From assembly GCA_029721515.1 (NCBI GenBank), contig CM056550.1:17421119-17485118 (forward strand): a DNA stretch of 64,000 bases. The letters are read 5' to 3'. Shown here piece by piece: positions 45,013-59,500 of the stretch; within the stretch, counting starts at the first letter, position 1; each line of letters starts with the position of its first letter. The position numbers were made by a program, and so were the translations under genes. This DNA is from Synanceia verrucosa (Eukaryota > Chordata > Actinopteri > Perciformes > Synanceiidae). Below the pieces are notes generated by a model, which was not told the DNA's origin, did not search any database, and was given only the letters and a program-made list of their open reading frames with translations.

Positions 45013-48000
45013 GTAAGTAAAAGTGTCCTCACCCACTGAGACATCAGGGTTATTGAGAGCTGTACATAAGTGATTCTGCAGGTCTGGAGAATTCACTGCT
45101 CAGGCTTCAGTTGGATGTTTAAGGCAGTGCTTATGTGAAAAATGTTTTCATAGAACAATAGTCACAGTAACATTTATTTAGCACTAGAGTGTCCCTCCCC
45201 TTCCAGGGCACACAATGGGACTTTATTTTGAGGAAATATACATACTGTGGTGCATGGAGAAAGACAATTTTTAATCCTATTTTGTGCCATTAGTCACACA
45301 TTTGTCAATTCAAAACAAAATTTTGCAAGCCAAAGTTTGTCATAGTATTATTTGATTTTGTGTGGAACCACCCGGTCAACTATGTTATACATGACCAATA
45401 CTAGTTAGCTTGATGCTAGAAAGAGGTGCTTGTCTTGAGAAAAGTCCCTTTTCATTTCGAGGCCCTGCAACGTGCTACTCAGGCCTAGCGGGTGCTAATG
45501 ACAATTTAAATGCCTCTGTAGTGTTTTGGTCAAATTCCAGGGACGGGTAGCGATACCACTGGTCCAGAGAGTGTTTTTGTGTTGGTGGTATCGTCCTGTG
45601 GCGAACGCCCAGGCTGGTTTGGACTCGGAGTATAAAAGCTCTTGCGTCACACACAGCGCTTCCTCCTGAGTGAGGCCGAGGCTGAAACTGAATGTTCTGT
45701 TTATCTGCAGCGCGAACGAGCGAGTGCCCACAGAGCCGATGAATGTTTTGATTTAAACCGAAACCAAGGAGGAAACACAGTTGAGGGGGTGTTGTGGTGG
45801 TTTTTGCAGAAGGTGTGGTTTTTATGTTTTCGCTGGCTGCCTGTTGTGTTGTCAGGTTCGCCTCAGCAGGAGCTTGCAAATGTATTCCATGGGAAGTTCA
45901 CATAAGAGTTCCCATTTCTGTGTCATTCGGGTTTGGAAGACGGGGAGGGAAAATACAGCAGGTGGGTCAGCAGCGTTAATGGACTTACTGACCTGTGTAG
46001 GATTGGGTAGATTATTAACAACGTAGCTGAGAACACAGATTTTTATTATCCTTTCCTGTGTTGACTTTAGACCTTTGACCTAAATATCTTCATAACCCAA
46101 CAGGAAGCTTGAAAGTGTGTGTGTGGCGTGTATGATCTGAAAGTAGAAAAATAGCTGGTAATGTATTCTGTGTCTTTGTCCTTATTTTAGGTCAAAGGAG
46201 GTGTTATGTGTAAACTCATAGCACGTCATTTTTTCAGGGTGATTTATATGGCCAGTGACTGCGGGAGGAGTGGAAGTCATTATTAATATGATAGTTTATG
46301 AGAATAAATCCTAAAAACTACTTCTCCAGCTTTAACAAATCCCATCATGGTCAAAGCTATTAATATAATAATGCAGTAATGTAAATGATAGGGTATAGAT
46401 GGTGTAGATGGGAAATATTGCAATTAGGAAGTTTGTTGACCCACAGAGGGTGTCTCATTATGTAAAAGATATGTTGGCCTGACAGCTGGGCAGCATACTG
46501 TATCATGACTTAAGTAAGTGCTTAGTACTTATGCAACACTAGCTTTATTCATACAGATGTTGTTCCTTAGTCATAAAATGTACACATTGAGGCAATAAAA
46601 TAATATAATCTGACAACAATTGCATGACTGTATTAAAATAAAAGCCCTATGAAGGCAGTTAATCATTCATGTCCATGTTAATCTTAAAAGAGCAAAACAT
46701 TATTCACAATAAAGTTATTAGACTACTTGCCTGTTTTGACCATGTTATGTAATTTATAGTCCCATAAGTTTCAATAATAATTGATAATATTTAGATATTT
46801 TTGCATTGAAAATAAAAGATGTACAGTTTTTTTTTTCTATTTAAATGTAGACCCGTGAGACTTGAAGGTGCTTTTCACAATAAGTAAATCTTATTTGTTT
46901 AATAAACAAATACATAGAATTAGACATATTTGTATTCAGTAGTGAGTTAGATTTGTGAGCCACATTTGGATCAGAACAATTGAAACATGAAATTAAAATA
47001 TCTGTCATTAAATTAGTAATACATTGTTTAGATGATACGAATCTTGATCTAGGACCGAGAGTATTTAGATAATTAAACCTCATAAATATGAATATTATAC
47101 TTAAGAAACTGAGCTTAAAGCATGCATTAATTATAGGCCACCAAGGTGTTCATGAATCATCAATTTATAGTTGAAAGTAGTAGTTTAACCTACATTATCA
47201 AGCCGTCGTGAACATCTCTTTACAAAGTGCTTGTTTCCATTCTCTCATTATATTCATGCTCTGATGAAAAGCCAGCGGCTCTGGTTGTTTGCTGAGCTCA
47301 AGCATGAATCCTATTTGTTGTAGTCTTCAAACAGCCCATTTAGTGCTATCAACATGTTCTATACAAGAGAAATGAAGCTTCTGATGGATGCTGAGGTATT
47401 ATTCTGATCTACCAGAATAAGGCAGATCCCTGGATACAGTGGTAATAGGACTCTTAACTCATTACAGCCATCACTGTGTTCCTCTCTGATCTTGACCAAG
47501 CTCCCTCTAATGTTGTTAAATAACCAGGAAAAATGGTAGCTGCTGCAGTTTATCTTCTCTCACAAACATGACACATCTTGTTCCTGCTTTACCATGAAAA
47601 GTCAACTGTTGTAAGAGCTTTATTGTGAAGAAGGTACAGGTTCTTACATCATTAGTCACCATTACTAACAAATGCTGAGTCCTCATGTATGAAAACTGCT
47701 CTCTACAAATTAATTTTTTATTATTATATATTACAGGGTGGGTTTTTACTACAGTTTGAGCAAATGAAACCTCAAACACACGAGGCATATTGTAAATTTT
47801 GTACAGTAATGCAATAATATTTTAAAGTCTATTTGATATTCAGAGCATTGATAGACTAGTGATTTTTTTTTTGTAGGACAACATGAAGTTAGCATCGCCC
47901 CCAACAAAAAACTGTCTGTTTTTTTTTTTTTTTGTTAATTTTGTTTAAAGTGTGACTGCAATTAGCAGAAGTGAAAAGCTAACACCCACCACAAAACAAC

Positions 48001-51000
48001 TAAATGATTAACATGGACGAGTCAGCATGATCCTGTTTAGTCATCCCTTTTATTTGCACTGTTAACACCTGGCTCTCAGTCGCCATGTTGAGAGCCATTG
48101 AGAGGCACTAGAAAAGCTCCTAGTCCCGTATATACATTATAATCTCCATTTTAACTATTTGTTTCTTTCCATATCTGATGAAAGTACATACCAGGTGTAC
48201 TGCAGTGTTTTGGCTTGTGTGGTTAAAGGTTCAGTAGATAACTGTTATGTTTGCTGAAAGCGTCACTGTATCCTGGCAGTAGTGAATGAGACAGATGATG
48301 TGTCTCCACCTAATGGCATGCTTAAGCTCTCACCTTGTTTGAAGGAAAACAACCAGTCTTTGTCTCACCTCAGATGTTCTCATAAACCTACTTTTAGATG
48401 ATGATCTCATTTCTAAACAGCTGACTAAAATATGTTTCTGAGCAGTGATTGACAGACTCTTCGGCTCTTGGAAATGCCATGGGAGCACTAAACAGGCAGA
48501 TTTCAGATTATCTGTCTCCTGTACTTGTGTCAGGATACAGTGACAGTTTCATCAAATACAGATTTAAATGAACCTTTAAATGATCGACTGTTACCTGTAG
48601 TACATGACACCACCACGTGATGAAGACACAAGTGCTAGTAAGCTTTGAATCCATTTGATCGTTAATCTAGTTGACTCATTAATTGATCAGTAACTATAAT
48701 CTTTCGATGCTGACTCACATATCAGCCTGCTGAAGCAAACACTGAGACGTCTTTCGCTCATGAAAATAACCCAGACTTGAGCGCACTTGACAACTGGTTC
48801 AGTCATGTTTTATAAGGACACCAGAGCTTTTCTTTTATGGACTGTATTACCTGCCACACAATACGGCAAAATTGTGCAATTTTCAGCATAATAAACCAGG
48901 CTGAGAGAGCTACGCTAATTGGCTCAGATGTTCTTGTGTAAACCACATTTGAGGGGTTTTGTGTTGTTGTCACTGAAGCACCCATCACTGCGAACAAATG
49001 CTTACCAAGTGGTGACACATTAAACCTAATGAGGGTGGTGTGAATTGATTTGGCGTAGTGTGGTTTTATTTTGCGTGGCACTATTGTACAGATATTGTAT
49101 AGATACCACTCTGTCGTATAAATGGTACTCTTAACAATCCAGCCGCTATTCTGTTTTTCAGAGTTTGTAGCTCAGTCTTACGGCTTGATTCAAGATGTTT
49201 TAAGAAACTAGAAAACCTAATTGGTAATTGGCACCACAACACATTAGCTTCAGGAATAATGCTGCATAACACTGAATATTGATGAGGAAACACTGGCAGT
49301 TTCCAAGGGATTCGACCTCAGGATATTTGAATAAAAACTGTGTTTTATTAGATAAAACACACGTTGACAAACTGCATGATTTGCAGTTAAAGAAAGGTAA
49401 GAAATCACAATATATAACAGTACTCCTCGCAGCGTGTTTTTAAAAATCACAATAAGATTGTACCTCGGATTGGATCTTCTGTTTATTTCACCTTTAAAAC
49501 CTAATAATTGCCTGTACAGCTGCCTACAAATATTCATCTGAAAGTGCCTTTTATGAGCAGTCGTCTGATGCTGATGGTATAATCTTCCATCACATAGCAA
49601 GTAAAAAACAGGTTCTCAGCTCCCAGCCCAGACGAGGAGAAACCTTTCCTCATTGTGAACACGATCCAGGAAGTAGGGTGTGTGTCTGTCGATATAGCCA
49701 TGATGCCATATTTTCACAACTGACATTTTGTCTCCAGGTACCAATTAATGGCTTACAGCACTATACCAGTCAACACTGCAGACAATGTGATGTCTTCTTC
49801 AGGCAGCAGCACCTCAATTATTCAATGTCAGCTGAGTTGGCAACCGTGTGGAAAATAATCTATTTGGGCTGCTTGTTTGGATGCTTACAGCTAATCCTGT
49901 CATCCCTGTCTATACTGTAGACGTGGTTTCCCGTATCTCAGAGGGTTGGGGGCCGGCCAACATCTGTCGTCGTACTTATGCTGCAGGGCCTTTCTGCTTT
50001 GGTGTGTGACTGTGACGTCCACAAGGGCTGCTAGCAGGGTGTGGGATCGCTTCACAAACAAGCTTTTAAAGCTGCTACAAAAGGACAAGAGAGTCGTTAA
50101 TGCATTAGCTACTTATTCATGGACAGTGTGTTTATTTAGACATGAAGCACGGGTTGTTCTGTGTTAAGAAATGAGTGGGCACAGTTCCTTGTTTCTGAGG
50201 CAACAATAATGCTCATCAGGAAATCTCAGAGCTTACATAATGGCTCAATAGACAGAACCGTGAAAATGTTTGGGAATTTTATCTGACCAGCCCTGAAATG
50301 CACCAGAGTTAGTACTCCTCAGATGGGTAAATTATGACTGGATGATCCAGAGTCCACGTTGTTTGTATGACAGGAAAAAAAGAAAAAGCCTGCTGCTGGT
50401 GAATGAGAGTAACTGGCTGAGATGACAGCGTGCCTTTCATGCTTATGGCTCAGCATTACTCTGCAGTCTGAGTCTCTTTGCTGTGTTTTTCATTCCTCTA
50501 TGTGTCTGTGTTTACCTATATATGAGTGCCGGTATAGGTTTCCGTCCTGTTTGACACATCTGGATGTGTTTAGCTCGGCCCAAGTTCCCCAACACGAACC
50601 CACAGGCGTTACATAACCCTCCTCTTTTATGTAATGACTGCTGCAGCTCTCTAGCTCAATATGCCCTCTCTAGTTTTTCCTGCCCCACACCCTGTCGGCC
50701 CGCCTCACTCACGATCCGGCTCCTGACGCTTTCTTCCTGTTCGGGATGAGTTTGACCAGCTGTCCTGTGACACTCCAGCCAGAATTAACCTGGCGTTTTC
50801 AGCAGATACTCCAGTCGCTGGATGATTTTCAGCTCTTTTTAATACTTTGGAAAATTGTTGACTCTAGAGAGCAGAAATATTAAAATGACAACTGCCACTT
50901 TGATTTCCCTTGTTCTTGTCACGCATCACGAGTGGTGGCTGAATGGTTGTGAAGCATACATGCAAAGTGGTTTTGGGTTGGATGTGGAAAAGCAAAAATG

Positions 51001-52497
51001 TTTTTGCTTTTCCAAATGTTCTTTACTTTTCTACCTGACTGCGCTCATCTGGTGGTTTTTCTCAAAATGTGAACACAGATGTGATAAGGATTATTTATTA
51101 ATTGACAAATAATGCAAATACAAGATAAATGTCTTATGTCATACATGAGTTCAGTTTGTCCTGATCAGGTGTCGTTAATTGTAATATAAAAGCTCCTTCA
51201 TCTTTGTAGCTATACAGTGCTACAAAATTAAAATGCCAGCTTAGCTTAGGTATGTTTGGTAGCCTGATAACTGCATTTAGAATATATATATTACAGTTTT
51301 TCTTTAATGGCCTGATGTAATCCTTTTTTTGTCAGGTCTGCACAGAAAATGTTGTAGGTTTGTGAAAAGTTGAACTATGGTGGCAGGATGATTTTTGGAG
51401 AGACCCTTACCCTCTCGTTATCACTAGCCCGAGCAAAATGCGGACTTTCAAATCCTGTTTTTAATTAAAATCAGCACTTCAGCTGATTCCAGCTCCAGCT
51501 GGAAGTACAGCTCGCATTTGGCCCACTTTCCACATTTCAGCAAGGTTCTGTGTGATTCTAAACTGTGTTTTTGTGTATGAAAGTGTCAGAGGAGACGGCG
51601 GAGCTCAGGTCCAGAGACAAGCAGCAAGCGTGGGATGGACGTTAGATGGCTGCTTATTTTGTGTTTAATTCACTGCCTCACATGTCCGTTGATATTTACC
51701 AGGTTTATTTGCACAAAATTTCCTTGTGGAGTTGTGCAAAGGTTTTACAGATGCAGTGTGTGTAATATTAATGTCAGAAAACCATTATGGTTGATATTTT
51801 GAGAGATTTTTATTAATGTTGCATGCCTTTTGAGGCTTCCTGTTGGAGGAAGTAGTATATTCTGATAAAACTGAGTACTTATTCCTCTTTCATGTATACA
51901 CTCGAATGAACATGAGCAGAAAGTGGCTGAGCAGACAGTAATGCATTGAGAATTACATATGAAGTGTACATCATAATGCAAGCATTAACCAACTAACCAG
52001 ATGTTAATCTCCTCTAGTTATAAGGAGAAAATACATGATATAATGTTACTCTGCTGTACTTGTAGTCACTTTGGAGCGCCATACGCCAGTGTCTTCCAGT
52101 ATTAACAAAAGCACAGAATGAAGTAAAAGGCAGGAAGATGACAGAAAGCACATGACTTTGGCACATGGTAAACAAATCCTTCTCACACTTGTAGCACAAT
52201 TATAAAACAAGCTGTGACTGAACAGCCCTTAAAGCTGAAGGAACGTCTCGTCTGCGTTTTATTGTAAATTTCCAGTGGAAAGGTAGATGGGTCGTCTGGC
52301 TCAGCGAGCAGCCCAGATGCCTGTTGGGTTTTTTTTTTACGTGGCAAGCCGGGCCACATGTTCAGGGGTCTTGTTGGTTTTAACAGGGATGCTATGGTCC
52401 AGGCGTGCACCGTACCATACAACATATGTGCTGCATCCAGAGAGGCTCCACAGAGGAGAATGTGCTGACGGCCAGGAAACGGCGGCTGTAGTGATGG

Positions 52498-52536
<39 letters not shown>

Positions 52537-53433
52537 AGGGGGGAGGGAAATATGTCCTGGTTAGACGGGAGGTGGGGATGGAGCTCCTCGTGAGGGAGGA
52601 GGTTTTTCTCAATGCTGCTAACTGACCTCCTCCTCATCGTCCTCCTTCGTCATGCTGACGATTAAGGTCATTGCACTTGTAATGGCCTGTGTGTGTTTAT
52701 GTTTGACTAAACTACAGCTGTAGCTTTTTCCTGCTTCCTCTTCTCTCTAGTCTGCACCAGTGGCTCGTGTCCATTAGACCCTGAGAACTGGAGCTGTTTA
52801 TTTTAATTCACCTGGCATGTCCAGTCCTTATCATATAGATGAATACCTGCTAGGGGGGATCTGCAGTCTTTGGTTTCAAGTTCCCCTTTCCTTCAGATCT
52901 TTCTAGTGGAAGAAGTGCTGAGATCCTTTACTTAAGTACTATTTCAGTGTATGCTTTCACTGGATTGCTACACTTTTGCTGTTACTTAAAGGCACAATGA
53001 GTAGGTTTTTCCTAAATAAAAAAAAATGTTTACACTCAAACAAAAAGATCCCTGAGTGTTGGTTTTTGTATCTGCAGACACCCTGCAGGCCTTTGCCTTT
53101 ATTTTCTCTTTTCTTTATTCTGTTTCTGGGCGTCAACCTCTATAAGGAGGACATATTGTTACCAGTCTTAAGAGGAAGCTAATGGTGGACACTGCACTGA
53201 AAAAGTACTTGAATATAGCGAGAAGAAATGGCCTCATTGGTGAGAACCATAACCTTTGTTGAGCTTCAACTTCAATTTACAAACCATTTTGCCTTTAAAG
53301 TAAAAATACTGGCATGAAAATATTCCTACAGTAAGTCACAAAACTAAAAGTACTCACTCTTATAGCCCATTTCTGAATAATATGTTTTTTAGGATAATAT
53401 TTTTTTTTTAAACATTATATATTATACATACAA

Positions 53434-53502
<69 letters not shown>

Positions 53503-56500
53503 ATACACAACTATATAGCCCATTGCCAGCCTAGGTAGCCTGTTGGTCTTTGCTGAATGTGTTTTATATTATTGATCTGACTACTCATGATTAATTTATG
53601 ACTTTAGATAACAAATTAATGTAGTGATTCAAAAAATACAACAATTTGCCTCTGAACTGTAGATGGGTAGAAGTGTAAATTGAAAATGGAATCCATATCT
53701 AAATTGTACTAGAATAAATTTAATACTTATCTTAAACTCTGGGTCTTCACGTCTCTTTTCTGTGACTTTTGTCGACGTCTTCTCTCCTCTTGAAGCAGTC
53801 TGATGCATGCAGGGACGTCTTCTCTTTCATAGACACCGTGAATCTCCTTGTTCACCCTGAGGGCCGTCACACCTAACCTGTCCTCCTTTTCTTTGTCAGT
53901 AGATCAGCTGACCTCCCACCGCCCGGTGAATCACACCACACAGGCTCAAACACTTGAAATGTTTGCAGCAGTGGATTGTGCGACACACTTAGCGTTTCCA
54001 GTGTTGTTTTGAGGCGAGCCTCCTCGAGGGACTCGAGGATGCAAATGAATACCAGTGCATTGATCTGATGCACCAGCTGTGAGTGTGTTGGGGAACGTTG
54101 CAATGCATGCTCACCACCACCCAGATGTTTGTTCATCTGTGGAGTAGGAAATGTGATTAGCAGGTACAGCTGGTGGCGTGTTTCAGTGAGCAGCGCCTTG
54201 CGTAGAGGCAGGAATCGAGGCGTCCTTCATTGCTGTGTTTGGTGGCTGATGTCTGCGTCAAAGCCACAATAGCTATGCTTCCGCTCGGCTCCACAATAAG
54301 ACAGGATGCCTGGATGGATTATTGGTTATCCCAGTGTCTGCCGCACTGTTCCCTGACCCAGCCCCACCCCCTCCAGCACCCTGTGGCCTGGAGATTGCTT
54401 TTAAAGCCCGTCTGTTCCTCCTCAGAGTTTTCCCAGTGCTCCCTCGGCAGCGGCGTTTTCTCCACTTCCTCCATCCTGACGGAGCTCTGAAAATTGAAAA
54501 CAGAGACGGGGTGGGGGGAGGAGAAAGCACAGAGGAGTGCAAGGTCTATCTTTGTCTGCCATCTGAGTCATTATATTTTTTTCCATCTCATTGTTCATGG
54601 TTGCTGCAGCTAGTATTTTGATGAAATGGCGCCCTCTGTGGTGGGCACCGCTCGGTGCGAGAGCAGACATTTTCCTCTCATGTCTGCCTTTGAAATGCCC
54701 ATTCTGTGTGTGGTACTGGTAAAATGGAGTGCTCTGCTCTCAGCTGGCACTCACCGTTTGCCAAGAAGCAAATCAGTTCAGTGGAAATCCATGTTTTTTT
54801 TCTGTTTCTCCCTCACTTGTGATGCAATCCCCCGTCGTCATTGTCTCCTGATTAGAAGGATTTTCCAGGGTGGCTGCCATCGTCTGCTGGGAGCTTCATG
54901 TAACGCTGATTCACTGACCTCTGCAGTCTGACAGGGGAAATGCTGCGAGGCTCGACAGATGATGTGCTCTAAAAATGATCATTTTCACTGTTTCCTCAAC
55001 ATTTCAGTGTATTATATTTGATATGATGAGCCGTGACTGAATAATAATTCTTTTAGTGGACATGAATCAACTTTAACTGACTAAATATGTGGATGCACTG
55101 TTTATTTTCATTATCAATTAATAGTGGATGTGATTGGGAAAAGTGTGCCTTTCAAATCAAGTCTGATGCCTTCTTTTTATCTGACCAATTAGAGCTGTGC
55201 GATATTACGATATATATTGTAGTGCGGTATAAAAATGTCTACCGTATGATAAAAGCTTCTGTTGTTTATATTGTAATTTTAACATCTAGCTACTTAGTTA
55301 GCGCTATTGCTACGCTAACCTTAACGTTACTCCAGTTGTGATTTAGATGCTTTGTATTAAGCATTATGACCACTGGATAATCCAAATGTATCATGTGAGT
55401 TCAAAACACGTTCATTGTATGAAGCGTAGTCATAATAGTATGGAGGCTAGTGTAACTGCAGCAGCACTACTGCTTTGTGGTAGCATGTTTACGTCACCAG
55501 CAGGACAGGTTTGCAGCAGTTGTAGCTCAGGAGTAAACAGAGGTAAAGCAGCATGGAGAATGTTGTGTGTGATTTTTTTTTTTTTTTTCTTTCTTAGCAC
55601 TTAAAACATCTTTGTTACCAGCAAGCCTTCAGAATAAAAGCATGTTGAGGATATAACACTGATTATGCCACAGAGGAGAGCCCAATGGAAAGCGAAAACA
55701 CATCAGGAAAAAAAAATACTGTATATATCGTTATCGGGATATATAAAATTGCCTATATCGAGAAGTAGAATTTTTGTGCTCTCGCACAGCTCTAGGACCA
55801 ACAGTCCAAACCCAACGATATTCAGTTTATAATCACGTCAAACAGAGACAGACAATGAGCATTTAAAATATTTAAATCATTATGGGTTTTTTTGTGGTGG
55901 TTTGGCTTTTTGCTCCAGAATCTCATGTCTTCACCTTTTGTTTTTCCCAGATGGAAACGGGCTGAGAGCCGCTACACGGTGGAGCGAGCGGCCATCATCA
56001 GCCACTGGAACTGGCTGCAGGCCCACATCTCCGACCTGGAGTACCGCATCCGACAGCAGACCGACATCTACAGACAGATCCGTGCCAGCAAGGTCAGCTT
56101 TCTCTTTTCAGACCTGTCTGTTTGTGCTAAACACTGGGGTGTGGTTCAGCTATGATGTGCCCACAAGTTTAACACTCAGCTGCTGCTTTCCAGGGCTCAG
56201 TGGAGCTGGGAGGAGTGGCTGCAGGAGGGACAGAAGTGAAGACAGAGGCTGGAAATACTCAGGTAGGAGTTTACAGAGGCTTGGATCACATTTGATCATT
56301 CAGACACATTCACGTTATTATTTACTCAAGTTACCGAGCATTCAGCATGAGGTGCTACATCTTAGCAGGTCTCACCAGGAATCTGGTGGAGATTTTTGGG
56401 ATTATTTAGGCAAAATGACTGAATTTGCTTGTTTTTGTTTTTTTGATCAAATGATTTAAAGATTGCACGGGTAATAAATTATTACAAAAACATTTTTAAG

Positions 56501-59500
56501 CTTCAAACTTTCTCATAAAACCACCAAATGCTGTGTGAATAGCATTAAAAATAATTGTTCATTCAGTTTTAAGGTGTTATTAGTAAATCTGGGCAGTTGG
56601 TTGTTGTTGTTGTGCTCTTTCAGGTTTATTCATAGATGATAGAATTAGTGAAACAGTTGTCAATCAAAGCATCTGGTGAAAATGAAACGTGAAATGTTCA
56701 CAGGAAATTGTTCCTTTTAATCTGTCCCTCAGGTCTCAGACCAAAGAGCTTTTTGTTTATTAGACTCCCTTGACGACAACATTCACGTCCCAATGATCTG
56801 TTACAGGACGAGCCTGTTTCTCTGGATGGGTTTGAGCTGTTTGTGCTCATGTTTGTTAAACTAGTGTGAGCACAGGAGTGCCTCTAACTTTTGATTAGTC
56901 ATGTTAACCTGACTTTAGTGTCTGTGCTGGGGCATATCAATGATTTCAAACACAAATAATCAGCCTCAGCTGAGCTGTGAAGAAGGTTTCTCCTCATGAT
57001 GACAGGGCAGAATAGGGTTTTAAGTTTTGGGAGAGCCAAGTCTTTTTTTTTCTTTTTTTTTTTTCCCTTTTTTATTAACACATCCAGACTGAATCATTCA
57101 CCCAGCAGTGCTGGTTTGTCTTTTTTCCTTGAAATGTCCTGAGCGCTGCTGGAGTCTCACTGCCTTTGTCTTATCTGTCCACACAGGATGTTGGTTCAGA
57201 GCGGCTGGAGCACACCGGCCCCGCCCACATCGCCGCCACAGAGTCCGGCTCGTGGAAAGGTCAAAACACACAGCCGGTCAACGGCGTCCTCAGCAGGTAC
57301 AGCCCACAACAGCAACAATAACAATAATAACAACCCTTCAGGGTCCTAGAGGGGAAGCTGCTCTCTAAGAATTATCGCTGATGCAGCAACAAGTTTGGTC
57401 GTCAATGAAATAATTTCTGTAATTTTTCTAAGTCAAATACTACATCTTTGCTCATTCTGCAGACTGTTTTTTATCATATATGATGGTGAACTGCACATCT
57501 CTGCCTGGTGGATGAATAAAACAAGCAATCCAACAAAGCCGTTGGACATTAAAACACCTGATAATTTACTTTAAAAAAAATGACTGGCAGACTCATCCAT
57601 GAAAATAATTATTTGCAGGCTGAACGTCAGTGTTGCTGCAGAGATTAAATTATGAGGATTTTAACCGCTAAAGATCTGAATATTAATTCGCTTCTTGATG
57701 CTCACTCACTGAAAGAAAACACGTTAGCTTATTTTTGTGATTTATTTATTTCATTCCTGTCATGTTGAGGGGAGGTTTATTGCGTAAAGCTGTGGCTTCT
57801 TATTCTCTCCTGTCACATTGCTTGTTTTTTTGTCATTATCTGGATATTAAGTTCATAAATTCAAAAATAAATAGATAATAGTAATCATAAATTTAATAAT
57901 AAATGTCATCTTTACTAGACGACCCTGAGCTCTTTTTCCTCTCGTTTTAACGGCAGGATGTCGGAGTGTGTGGACTCAAAGCACCAGCAGCCGTCGGCTC
58001 ATGACAGCACATGTGTGGCGGCACGTACACGACCGCTCGTCAGCTGCCGGCGACGGCGACTCATTCAACCCAACACTGTGCCCAACCTCAACGGCAAGGT
58101 GAGCGTCACCACGGCGACATCTGCTTTTACCTTCAGAGGAAGTGAGAGGACGTGTTCCTGTTAATGGGTCTGAAAGTGAGATCTGTGTGAAGACGCTGAA
58201 ATAAACAGTAAGCAGCAGATTTATTTATGGAAAAGGAGAACAAACAACAAAGGAGGGGAACAACCCTTGTGACGACTCACAAGTTGAAGTTGTGGAAAAA
58301 AAGACACATGGGCTGGTTGTTGGTGCTTCCTCTCGGTTTACAGTCTGAGGTCAGGGAGAACTAATATTCAGATTCTGAATATTCTCTCTTCATTTCCTGT
58401 CCAGGCCCAGAGGAGCAGCTGCCTCCAGTGTAACTGCCGGGTCAACCCCAGCTGTGTGATGTGTGGTGGCTGGCCCACCCCCAGAGAGGAGCCTCAGTTC
58501 GAGCAGCCCACCATGGAGCGCCTGTCAAGGCTGGATCTTGGCGTCCACCCCATCCTCTCCTTCCCTGACGGTGAGTTTACGCCGTCACTTCCTGTTTTAC
58601 ATCCAGAGGGGAAGACAAACAGGGAGCGGCTGGAGAAAGGACAGGAAGTTCTTTGAAAAGATTGTGTAAATGTGCTGAAAATGAATAACTACTGTTCTTC
58701 TACATAATGTACTGGATTCACACAAACCAGGCCCCCTTTCTACTCTTTATTAACGACAACACCACAGTGGGTTTGGCATCCAGTCCTGTTGTACATCGCC
58801 TTTGGCTAGATCTTCATTTTGCATGCCTCTGTGAATGGCTAATACAGATGGCTAATAAGATAAGATGAGACAAGAAATTCAGTCGCTCTACACAGTAGGA
58901 AATGTGGACAGATTGAGAAAAGGACGTTCAGTGCAGAATGAAACCTTATAAGCGGCAGAGTTGCAGGTTAAAATGAGCTGAAGTGTCCTCCCTGTGTTTA
59001 CTGCGTCCTCAGACGTTTGTATAGGCCTTCGTCTGCAGCAGGTGATGAAGAGCCAGTGGCAGACCAAGTCTCTGGACAGGAGCAAACCGCTGAAGAAACT
59101 CTCCCTCAAACACAAGCTGTCCTCGTCCAAAGAGAAGCACAAGTTCACCAACTCACTCATGGCAGTCAGTAAGTACAGACCTGGAGGAGCTGCTCATGTT
59201 GTTCAGCTTTTTACTCTGCTGCTTCACCAGAAATAGAAAAACCTGATTATTGTGGTTTGCAAAACTCACAGTGCTTTGACAACATCAAGTGCCTGCAGCT
59301 GGAACAGGAAAATTTAAGCTCTTAAAAGTCACGGGGAGTTTTAACGTTAATCTGAGTATGTACGGCTGAATGCAAACTGGAATATTAATTTGTAAATTCC
59401 CTTGATTTATCATCCTGGAATGTCTCAGATACATTCACTTTACTGTCACAGAGGAAAGAAACCAAAATACTCACATTTAAGAAGCAGGAATCACTGAAAT

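Larger units (their letters stand above)
45013..55950 (+). other. kansl1 11-kb intron
   Basis: No coding exon is convincing in this interval. It holds a foldback TIR element (48223-48579), a reverse copy of the 1-kb dispersed repeat (about 48.07-48.11 kb), a GT microsatellite (52501), a TG/TA microsatellite (53434) and a hAT-like MITE (55190-55794). Confidence 0.6.

Noticed and set aside
54230..54931. Several overlapping frames of 80-100 codons in the kansl1 intron
   Set aside because: No splice-consistent structure, frames open on both strands, no recognisable domains; the moderate GC content explains them.
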